DNA of 15,099 bases, taken from positions 1-15,099 of the forward strand of contig DHDH01000022.1 of NCBI GenBank assembly GCA_002399235.1, given 5' to 3'. The position numbers and the translations under genes are program-made. Below, in pieces: positions 1 through 6,127 of this stretch (its first letter is position 1; every line of letters begins with the position of its first letter). The notes beneath the pieces are model-generated. The model did not search any database. It was given only the letters and a program-made list of their open reading frames with translations, and had not been told where the DNA came from. The stretch is from Firmicutes bacterium UBA4881. GTDB taxonomy: Bacteria > Bacillota > DTU065.

Positions 1-904
1 TTTGCTAGGGCTTTTAACCATGTACTTAGCTTTTTCAATAGCTATAGCTCGCTCCGTCCTTGCCTTAACAGCATATTTTTCGTTATAAAATATCACTTGT
101 TTCTCTTCTATGTTTTTCTTAACTTTCTTTTTGCCATCCTCAGCAGTGACTGTTATTTGTCTCTGACAAACCCTGGATTTTATCTTGAATTCATCATTTC
201 CCCAAACATAATCTGTATCATCCAACACATACTCTTTGAATTTCTTATCGGCTCCACGTATGGAATAACTAAACACGTAACCACTCTCATCGGATAAAGT
301 AGACCAAATATTATCGCCAGTGATTATTCCTTTGTCTGCCACTACGATAATTCTGCCAAGAGAATAATCTTCTCGAATTCCATTAAGCATTGGAATCAAG
401 GTAGCCTTATCAACAGTGCTTCCAGAAAAGAGTTTGTAAGTAATAGGAATACCGCAAGTGTCCATAAAAAGTCCCATTTGAACAATTGGATTGGGACGGC
501 GTTCTTTTGAAACACCTTTTTTTCTCAATTCATCTTGTTTATCGATCTCAAAATAATAATTTGTTACATCGCAATATATCAACTTAGTGTTGCGGTTATA
601 GTGTTTCTTTACACGTTCATGTAGCCATAGCTGAAGGCTCTCTTTGTGCTTATTGAAGAAAGAAAGGCATCGATAAAGATCATCTAGTGAAAAATTCGTC
701 TTTTCAAAGAACACGTCTTTGTTCTCATAAGTTGTTTTTTTAGAAGAAGGATATAACAAGCGAGAAAATACAAGCAACTTCAAGATCGCATTAGCATCAT
801 ATTCTTCCTTCGAATTACGTTGCCTATTAATTAGAAAGGTGTCAATTTCTAACTGGTGATAGATTTTACTAGGAGCGATAGAGAGAGAAAGTAAAAAGCA
901 AGCT
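1..904 (-). pseudogene. IS1634-family DDE transposase, truncated (copy A)
   Basis: Reading the complement of 904 down to 1 gives one uninterrupted frame of about 300 codons that continues past the left window edge. Visible landmarks are HQLEIDTFLINRQRN near the start, LIYCDVTNYYFEID (first catalytic Asp, about 568-570), RRPNPIVQMGLFMDTCGIP, and GRIIVVADKGIITGDN (second catalytic Asp, about 334-336); these are typical of IS1634-type IS4-superfamily transposases. A TAA at 904-906 closes the frame upstream and no start codon with a ribosome binding site is present, so roughly the first 100 residues expected in the family are missing. The missing N-terminal type is seen at 2776-3123, but that copy belongs to a different subgroup, so the two are not halves of one gene. 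Family assignment is secure; activity is unlikely given the missing N-terminus. Confidence 0.85.
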
Positions 905-1034
905 TAAAGCTGATATGGCTAAAAGGGTTAATATTGTCAGTATTAAGCTCTGTAAAGAGGCAAGTGTTTCAGCATCATACCATCTAGTCTGCTCTGCAAT
1001 GGTCTTTCAATCTTTCATAGTACCCCGTGATTAG

Positions 1035-1164
1035 CGGCACTTCAGATAACGTCCCGCAGGTTTACGAAGTTGATGGACCTTAGCGCGACTGTGCTTGGTG
1101 AATCAATTTGGGTGGAACGATGATAGGAGTGGAAACGTAAACCTTGCTGTTATCTGAAGTGGCG
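1035..1164. repeat. Long imperfect palindrome, possible structured RNA or recombination site
   Basis: CACTTCAGATAAC at 1038-1050 is perfectly complementary to 1149-1161. A second helix follows, with AGGTTTACG at 1058-1066 pairing with CGTAAACCT at 1136-1144. A third possible helix pairs AGTTGAT at 1068-1074 with ATCAATT at 1102-1108, enclosing ACC/GGT and AGC/GCT pairs. The layered arms with internal loops look like a folded RNA, a folded single-strand recombination site or a small palindromic repeat. It lies in the 306-base gap between the broken transposase and the 3' end of the CPBP gene. A near-copy of the outer arm (12 of 13 bases) is at 2235-2247. I do not recognise the family; the rest of the gap holds nothing I can name. 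Confidence 0.6.
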
Positions 1165-1210
1165 ACTCATTCTATCCTAGATAGCGTTTCTGATCAATTG
1201 GAGAGTGACT

Positions 1211-2056
1211 CTAATATGGTAACCCTAAGAAAATAAATTTAATTAGTACGACTACGCCATGGGCTATCATCGCTGAAGTAATATCACGCTTTTTCTGTAG
1301 CAGAGCAAACGGAAGCCCAAATAGTAACGACAACAGAATTATGCTGATCAATCCAGAAGCCAAGTCATACTGCACGAACTGATCTGGTGTATGAATCATG
1401 GCATGGGGGACAATCATCATCCAGTAGCAAGTAAATCCTTCAGCCTTTGAAGTTATAGTGCCGTTTAGTAAATATAGACAAAAAGCATAAACAAATGCTC
1501 TTAAGGCAATTTCTTCATATATTGCTGGACTTAATGCAGCGAGGATGGCAGACAGCGTAAATTGCAATACTAGAGTTCCCTGTGCCAGGAATAAATTTAT
1601 CACACCCAATACCAAACCGAAAACAAGCCCGATAATAACACTCCCTACAATTGATCTTAATGTTGTGGATCTTAAAAAATTCAAGGAATGATCGTTATAC
1701 TTCTCAAATATTCTAAAACTAGCCAACGAGCAGAAAAAGGTAACGAGGAAAGTCTTAAATGCCGTGAACGACACACCTTGATACGCCAGAACCATACAAA
1801 GTCCAAAAACAAACGAAATTATTACTTGGTTCTTTTCTGGCAACCCAATTTTCACCAAAATAAAGATAGATAGGATTGTTACAGATGTACTTAATACCAA
1901 CCACATCACTTGTGTATAACCTAAGTTTGTTTTAATACGAAAATTTACAAGAAACAATAGCAAGAAGCTAGCGAATAATAACCATATCATTGCCATACCG
2001 CGTCTATTCTGAGTAGTTCCTGTTAACGTTGCTTTCAGGTTATTTGGTAGACTCAT
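1211..2056 (-). CDS. CPBP-family intramembrane metalloprotease (CAAX/ABI type)
   Basis: A 281-residue, strongly hydrophobic protein with about eight membrane segments. The C-terminal half carries the three CPBP motifs: EExxxR at residues 181-186 (YEEIALR), HxxxH at 218-222 (PHAMIH) and a last histidine at 266 (SAMIAHGVV). In this family the glutamates and histidines form the metal site inside the membrane. Members process prenylated proteins, peptides or signalling proteins, or protect against bacteriocins; the substrate here cannot be told. The ATG at 2056 is chosen because GAGGAG lies 9 bases upstream. The gene is intact although transposase debris lies on both sides, and it has no operon partner. 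Residues 1-25 are polar and probably cytoplasmic. Confidence 0.88.
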   Translation of the reverse strand: MSLPNNLKATLTGTTQNRRGMAMIWLLFASFLLLFLVNFRIKTNLGYTQVMWLVLSTSVTILSIFILVKIGLPEKNQVIISFVFGLCMVLAYQGVSFTAFKTFLVTFFCSLASFRIFEKYNDHSLNFLRSTTLRSIVGSVIIGLVFGLVLGVINLFLAQGTLVLQFTLSAILAALSPAIYEEIALRAFVYAFCLYLLNGTITSKAEGFTCYWMMIVPHAMIHTPDQFVQYDLASGLISIILLSLLFGLPFALLQKKRDITSAMIAHGVVVLIKFIFLGLPY

Positions 2057-2116
2057 ACACCACCACTCCTCATTATTTTAAAACGTAAAAATAATTGCAG
2101 CATTCCTATATGCGCC

Positions 2117-2143
2117 ATTATAGAAGAAATATTACATACTCAA
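2117..2143 (-). promoter_or_regulatory. Candidate promoter of the CPBP gene
   Basis: On the minus strand a perfect TATAAT (2117-2122) is preceded by TTGAGT (2138-2143) with a 15-base spacer, shorter than ideal. It lies about 60 bases upstream of the CPBP start codon. Confidence 0.4.
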
Positions 2144-2228
2144 TTCCATTAACATAGATGTTAGCTCAGAGTGGTCGCAAGCTCTTGTAAAGGTTTCTGT
2201 AATTGTCACTCCAGTTAAACACCTCAAG

Positions 2229-2285
2229 TTAAGCCATTTCAGATAACTCCTTGTTCACAAACTTCGCTAATATAACCTTTCCCAT
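2229..2285 (-). other. 18-codon reading frame with a strong ribosome binding site, possibly a decayed gene start
   Basis: The complement reads AGGAGGTTAG then ATG at 2285 and encodes MGKVILAKFVNKELSEMA before TAA at 2229-2231. The ribosome binding site is close to ideal, yet the frame stops after 18 codons, and the same frame downstream carries further stops. The codons for LSEMA contain the near-copy of the palindrome arm found at 1038-1050. It may be the 5' end of a broken gene or a chance frame; I do not recognise the peptide. Confidence 0.25.
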
Positions 2286-2307
2286 CTAACCTCCTGTGCG
2301 AAATGCA

Positions 2308-2514
2308 CTATTTCATCACTAGGCGCTCTAAAGGACAATGGATTCTTCCCAAATATCTACTTGTGACCTCGGCTTCCCTCCAGGAAATAACCATTTTTGT
2401 GGGTGTATCGAGGGTCACTGGGGACAAAATGGAAAATCTATCTTTCCGCCCTTTACTCGATCTGACCAAAATCAACATCCGCGAACTATCAATGTCTGCC
2501 TTCATCCTGCTCAA
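2308..2514 (-). pseudogene. Tyrosine recombinase (phage integrase/XerD-like) remnant
   Basis: The complement encodes KADIDSSRMLILVRSSKGRK followed by DRFSILSP. This is the conserved stretch before the catalytic lysine turn in integron/XerD-like recombinases, where relatives read roughly DIDSxRMxIxVRxGKGxKDRxxxLS. After about 2404 the frame shifts, and HPQKWLFPGGKPR appears in another frame (Trp codon at 2391-2393), matching the family's WLFPG motif. The original frame then seems to resume and ends at a stop at 2308. The N-terminal DNA-binding half and the C-terminal HxxR...Y catalytic region are absent. It directly abuts the IS1634-type copy B, and both similarities meet around 2490-2515. Dead gene; the assignment rests on the two adjacent motifs. 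Confidence 0.6.
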
Positions 2515-3123
2515 TTTCAAAGAAATAGTTGGTGCAGTCATAGTAGAGGATACCAGTATTCCGACTGGAAAGGGAAAGGCTGTTCTGGTACAGGGATGAC
2601 TGAACGAAACCCGTTTCTTTTGCTATGACCTCAAGTGCGTGGTAGATATGATGAAGTTCGAAATCCGGCGGCTCAAGCAATTCGGATGAAAGTTCATAAT
2701 TGAAGAGCTTTGAGGAGGGAAAGAGGATTCTGCCGTAAAGCAGTGTCGAGAGAAGGGAGTAAAATTGTATTCAAATTAGTATTTTTCAGAGATTTCACTG
2801 CAGATCCTATTAATCCCCATCTTGTGATAGATTTTTTGCAGAAATATGTATCCCCCATTAAAGCTACGCTGCTCATCCTTTTTAATCAGTTTAGCAGGTG
2901 AATCAATTACTACGGGTTCTCTGCCTTCTTTTTCAAGATCATTCAGTTCTGCAACATATTCTTCAGCCCATTCGTAGGGATCCTTGTCACCAAGCTTAGC
3001 CTTTAGTTCATTGTAGGTTCCAAGCTTTTCGTGAACCTTGTTAGTGCGTTTGCCGTTTACGTAAACGGACTTGACCACATAAAACGAAGCAGAATTTTTC
3101 GTTCGAAATAGTTGAAGTCTCAT
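2490..3123 (-). pseudogene. IS1634-family transposase, broken (copy B)
   Basis: The N-terminus starts at the ATG at 3123 (MRLQLFRTKNSASFYVVKSV), the usual start of this family. It continues through LGTYNELKAKLGDKDPYEW and FNGGYIFLQKIYHKMGINRI to an in-frame TAA at 2776-2778. A frameshift near 2750-2770 moves the reading to LLYGRILFPSSKL and YELSSELLEPPDFELHHIYH, then to GILYYDCTNYFFEIEQDEG with the first catalytic Asp. Similarity is lost at about 2490, where a tyrosine recombinase fragment begins. About two thirds of the protein, with the second Asp and the Glu, is missing. It differs in sequence from copy A at 1-904, so the two come from separate insertions of related elements in the same orientation. 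Confidence 0.85.
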
Positions 3124-3140
3124 GTCATCACCCTTTTCAC

Positions 3141-3170
3141 AATATATAGTTATTATAGCACAATGTGCAA
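3141..3170 (-). promoter_or_regulatory. Candidate transposase promoter of copy B
   Basis: On the minus strand TTGCAC (3165-3170) and TATATT (3141-3146) are 18 bases apart, just upstream of the transposase start at 3123. A weak ribosome binding site, AAAGGGTG, precedes that ATG. Confidence 0.4.
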
Positions 3171-3198
3171 TAAAGAGTTGAAAAATAAGTCCTTTCAA

Positions 3199-4229
3199 GG
3201 CTTTCAGCGTTTTTTATATTCAGTTAACTGTCACACTCCCGGACTTAATACACAGAAATAATGCCAATTTATAAAGTGAGTGATTATGCTTGACGATCTA
3301 AAAAATGATTGTTAAGCTTACAATAAGCAAAAAACAATTAATGATAATAAGGAGAAGAAAAGGGTTGAACACTTGAATTATTTGATGTTCTTGTACAAAA
3401 ACAATTATGAATGGACTTAACAGAGGAATAATTAAAGATAATATGATCTACATGATGTGTGATTGTATTACAGTCAAATGCATCCATTAACGCTTGGGGA
3501 AAGATATCCCCCTATAGTTGTAGAGACCATCTTTCTATATTAGAACTCGTATTTCATTTAGATAAGTTATAGAAACCTTTTTTTGTAAGCTTACTTAAGA
3601 ACATATATTTAGAACTTTTTTCTGGGTTTATAATGTTTGACTCATTATAGGTAATCATATTTGGTGTTTTCACTGGAATTCTTTCATGATTTCTTTATCG
3701 ACAACTAGTTCTCCAGTCTTTTTAAGTGAGTAACCGAGAACAGGTGTCAAGTATTTTAATTGGCACTTTTTAATTTTGTTAGCCATGCAACCGTTTTCAT
3801 CGAAGTGCAATTTTAACAAAGATCGTAAAACAATGCTTCTTCTTGGTAAAGAAAAATAACGTGATTTTGCAGGATGTCTCTAAAACAATGGAAAGAGAAC
3901 GATTACCCACAGTGATAGTTAATTTAGAAGATTTAGTCGATGGGTAAAAAGGGTGTTTCCTAAATAGACCTCACTGAGATCGTTTGGTGAACATCTTGCG
4001 GTTCTAACCAAGACTAACTTAGATGAATTATAAATAAGAATGGTGTACTTATTTACGTTTAAACTACTTCCAGGTGATATTAGCGGGACAAATTGGTTCA
4101 GAGAAGCATTGACTTCATTACCTATTTACTAAGGGGATCTATATATCAAACTATGATTCCACTGCGGAAAGTCTATTTATGAATTAGATTTAAAGGATTA
4201 TGCACTGCTTTCGTAGAATTATACAGTAG
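3199..4229. other. About 1 kb of eroded, A+T-rich DNA without an intact gene
   Basis: No start-to-stop frame of useful length exists here on either strand. A minus-strand open stretch of 69 codons (3673-3879, then TGA at 3670-3672) contains HFDENGCMANKIKKCQLKYL and VVDKEIMKEF but has no start codon with a ribosome binding site; I do not recognise it. On the plus strand near 4042-4128 a short open stretch reads FKLLPGDISGTNWFREALTS, faintly like the segment after the first catalytic Asp in IS4-type transposases, but this is too short to claim. The stretch is probably old mobile-element debris. Confidence 0.4.
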
Positions 4230-4253
4230 ATGACAATGTGGGAGGCAGTGCAA

Positions 4254-4540
4254 ATGTTTCGAGAGAATAAAGAGCATCTTAATAAATCAATGTTTTGCAC
4301 AATTGATAGCATGGACCCCCGTTATGCTAAGGAAATAGAAGAAGGCTGGGCTGGACTTTTTTACAAACTTGTATTCTGTTCTATCGATGAAAAACTATTT
4401 GAACCCTTATATAGCAAAGATATGGGTCGTTCGTCCCTTTTGCCAATTATCGACATTCAAATTCCTTTTTTCTGTTCTAACTCTAATTTACTATGGACTA
4501 AACAAAGCTTTGTTTAACAAGCAATTATTCCTTGTTTTTA
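4254..4540 (+). pseudogene. DUF772-type transposase N-terminus, truncated
   Basis: From the ATG at 4254, preceded by GGAGG at a 7-base spacing, the frame gives MFRENKEHLNKSMFCTIDSM followed by KEIEEGWAGLFYKLVFCSID and LFEPLYSKDMGR. This resembles the start of Clostridia transposases with an N-terminal DUF772 domain (IS1182/IS5-like), in which the segment after MGR leads into a conserved helical region. After MGR the sequence degrades: the original frame stops at 4517 and a neighbouring frame, reading FSVLTLIYYGLNKALFNKQL, continues to about 4540. The catalytic domain is missing altogether. An in-frame ATG at 4230 exists but lacks a ribosome binding site. The fragment ends right where the dapF promoter begins. 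Confidence 0.6.
4500..4515. repeat. 16-base perfect palindrome AAACAAAGCTTTGTTT
   Basis: The two 8-base halves are exact reverse complements. It lies at the 3' limit of the transposase remnant and about 30 bases upstream of the -10 box assigned to dapF. It could be an operator or a leftover element end. Confidence 0.4.
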
Positions 4541-4546
4541 CTGTAG

Positions 4547-4552
4547 TATAAT
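4547..4552 (+). promoter_or_regulatory. Candidate dapF -10 box
   Basis: A perfect TATAAT lies 57 bases upstream of the dapF start. No good -35 hexamer is present at the usual distance. A small hairpin (TAGGC at 4566-4570 with GCCTA at 4578-4582) follows in the leader. Confidence 0.4.
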
Positions 4553-4609
4553 AAAAGTACCTTCCTAGGCAAAATTAGCCTAACCTAAATTATAATGAGG
4601 AGACTTAGG

Positions 4610-5473
4610 ATGCTTAAATTCACCAAAATGCAGGGTTTGGGTAATGATTATGTCTATGTTGACGCTATAACTAACCATTTTCCGGAGACCACCGATTGGT
4701 CAGAGATTGCAAAGTTTGTTAGTCCCAGACGCTTTTCCATTGGTTCTGACGGACTAATTGTCATTTTACCGTCTTCTATTGCTCACTGTCGCATGTCTAT
4801 GTTCAATGTTGATGGTTCGATGGGTGAAATGTGTGGCAACGGTATACGTTGCCTCGCTAAGTATTATTATGAACATATAGCTAAACACAATCCACTTACA
4901 GTAGAAACGCTCGCAGGAGTTTTAGAACTAACTCTGACTATTAAAGATGGCCTAGTAACTTTAATTCGTGTTAATATGGGGAAGCCTCGTTTAAAATTAG
5001 GCGAGATACCCATGACAGGCGAGCCTCTAAATTCTGCTACTAATATAGAACTGCAGTTAAAAAATGGTGAGCTTTATTTTGGCACCGGTATAAATATAGG
5101 TAATCCTCATTTTGTTATCGAGGTTAAAGATGTCGACTACTTCCCAGTGGAAAAAATTGGTCCCCTTATTGAAAACCACCCTCGTTTCCCCCATAGGGCT
5201 AACATCGAGTTTATTAGCGTGCTTGATCGTAAAACAATTAAAATGCGAGTTTGGGAACGAGGTAGTGGAGAAACTTGGGCTTGTGGAACTGGAGCATGTG
5301 CCAGCACAGTCGCTGCACGTTTACAAAATAAAGTAGATGCTAAAGTCACAGTAAAACTTCTAGGCGGTAATCTCTTTATAGAGTGGCCAGATTTAGCTAG
5401 CTCCATTTTCATGACTGGCCCAGCTGTTGAGGTATACTCAGGCTTTATTAAAATACCTTTTCTAGATTTTTAA
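4610..5473 (+). CDS. dapF: Diaminopimelate epimerase
   Basis: DapF interconverts LL- and meso-diaminopimelate in the cytoplasm, the step that supplies lysine and the peptidoglycan cross-linking residue. The 287-residue product is of normal length. Both catalytic cysteines are present in their conserved settings: Cys75 in MGEMCGNGIRC and Cys225 in GSGETWACGTGAC. Other family landmarks are the N-terminal KMQGLGNDYV (residues 6-15) and the GINIGNPHFVI segment (160-170), where the substrate is bound between the two similar halves. The ATG at 4610 is preferred over an in-frame ATG at 4595 because GAGGAG (4597-4602) lies 7 bases before it and the upstream codons do not match the family. It stands alone, with transposase debris upstream and a convergent gene downstream. 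Confidence 0.97.
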   Translation: MLKFTKMQGLGNDYVYVDAITNHFPETTDWSEIAKFVSPRRFSIGSDGLIVILPSSIAHCRMSMFNVDGSMGEMCGNGIRCLAKYYYEHIAKHNPLTVETLAGVLELTLTIKDGLVTLIRVNMGKPRLKLGEIPMTGEPLNSATNIELQLKNGELYFGTGINIGNPHFVIEVKDVDYFPVEKIGPLIENHPRFPHRANIEFISVLDRKTIKMRVWERGSGETWACGTGACASTVAARLQNKVDAKVTVKLLGGNLFIEWPDLASSIFMTGPAVEVYSGFIKIPFLDF

Positions 5474-5525
5474 CTAGCTAAAGCGAGTGGCTAAGCTTAG
5501 ACAATAATCAAATTTTCAAAAAGCA

Positions 5526-5547
5526 AAGCCCGTCATTTGACGGGCTT
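5526..5547 (-). terminator. Terminator of the superoxide reductase gene
   Basis: AAGCCCGTC (5526-5534) pairs perfectly with GACGGGCTT (5539-5547) around an ATTT loop. On the minus strand the hairpin starts 6 bases after the superoxide reductase stop and is followed by TGCTTTTTG. On the plus strand it lies 52 bases past dapF, but the T-run there is poor, so any role for dapF is secondary. Confidence 0.8.
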
Positions 5548-5553
5548 GATAAA

Positions 5554-5913
5554 TTATTCGACTTTTACAGCTACACTATTCTCCCATACGCCATGAATGT
5601 TACAATACTCCAACGCATAGATTATAGCTGATTCGTTAAGTTTAACAGGGAATGTTACACGAGGCTCAGCGTAGGTAGGGCCAAAATCAAAGGTCCCTAA
5701 GTGGACGACCATACCTTTGTCTAGTTTTGCATAAACTTGAATCCATTTAATATGGTGTTCAAGAGTATTTGGGTGTGGTACAGACTCACCTACAATAACA
5801 GTTACATCAAAAGCTTCGCCCGCTTTAGCTTTAGCAGGTGCTTTGATTACTGGAACATGCTTTTCGCGTCCCTCTACTTCCGGTGCTTTCAAAACATTAC
5901 CGAACTTTTCCAT
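5554..5913 (-). CDS. Superoxide reductase, one-iron (neelaredoxin/desulfoferrodoxin type)
   Basis: This enzyme reduces superoxide to hydrogen peroxide without releasing oxygen, a cytoplasmic defence of anaerobes. The 119-residue protein is a single domain; it lacks the N-terminal four-cysteine desulforedoxin domain, so it is the one-iron class. The iron ligands are all visible with the correct spacing: Glu17 and His19 (REKHVP), His47 and His53 (PHPNTLEHH), and Cys104 and His107 (EYCNIHGVW). The start at 5913 has AAAGGAG 12 bases upstream, slightly long. It is transcribed divergently from the flavoprotein gene starting at 6128, which probably recycles the rubredoxin that reduces it. No rubredoxin gene is in the window. 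No clear PerR or Fur box is visible in the shared 214-base upstream region. Confidence 0.96.
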   Translation of the reverse strand: MEKFGNVLKAPEVEGREKHVPVIKAPAKAKAGEAFDVTVIVGESVPHPNTLEHHIKWIQVYAKLDKGMVVHLGTFDFGPTYAEPRVTFPVKLNESAIIYALEYCNIHGVWENSVAVKVE

Positions 5914-6037
5914 TAAGATTATTAGCTCCTTTCACTTTTGCTTTACCTTTCTTATTGCCTTATATCCAGATTATTAAACATCAATTTATTTGTTGCTCAT
6001 TAAGAAAAAGTGGGTATATGATCTAAAGAAAAGACAA

Positions 6038-6046
6038 TGGTATACT
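6038..6046 (+). promoter_or_regulatory. Candidate extended -10 promoter of the flavoprotein gene
   Basis: TGGTATACT matches an extended -10 element (TGn followed by TATACT), about 80 bases before the flavoprotein start. The -35 region is weak, as expected for extended -10 promoters. The same nine bases occur on the minus strand upstream of the MATE gene. Confidence 0.4.
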
Positions 6047-6104
6047 TTCTCTTTTATAAATTTAAAGCTATCGATTTATATTTTCAATCTAGAAAGGGGG
6101 AAGA

Positions 6105-6119
6105 GAGCACCCGGTGCTC
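6105..6119 (+). promoter_or_regulatory. Hairpin between ribosome binding site and start codon
   Basis: GAGCAC (6105-6110) pairs with GTGCTC (6114-6119) around a CCG loop. The only purine-rich ribosome binding site, AAAGGGGG (6093-6100), lies upstream of it, 27 bases from the ATG at 6128. Folding out the hairpin would bring the two to about 12 bases apart. Confidence 0.45.
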
Positions 6120-6127
6120 CTTTGAGA

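Noticed and set aside
1105..1120. T-box-like GGGTGGAAC in the palindrome
   Set aside because: A T-box leader needs a long stem I upstream and an aminoacyl-tRNA synthetase or amino-acid gene downstream. Neither is present, and the match to the 14-base core is incomplete.
1117..1137. Hammerhead-like CGATGA and GAAAC
   Set aside because: The core lacks the required U, and the bases between show no stem II pairing.
1035..1164. Definite integron attC site
   Set aside because: The shape is suggestive, but the arm ends AGATAAC and GTTATCT do not fit RYYYAAC and GTTRRRY, so it is kept only as an open possibility.
2303..2628. Plus-strand frames of about 96-98 codons
   Set aside because: They lie opposite recognisable recombinase and transposase remnants on the minus strand and show no family features.
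4042..4128. Plus-strand FKLLPGDISGTNWFREALTS as a transposase fragment
   Set aside because: Too short and with stops on both sides; the likeness to IS4-type proteins could be chance.
5990..6127. N-terminal extension of the flavoprotein
   Set aside because: The 46 extra codons overlap the promoter, ribosome binding site and hairpin, and begin with a TTG without a ribosome binding site.
5914..6127. PerR or Fur box between the divergent oxygen-defence genes
   Set aside because: AT-rich stretches such as AGATTATTAAA are present, but none forms the expected inverted repeat.
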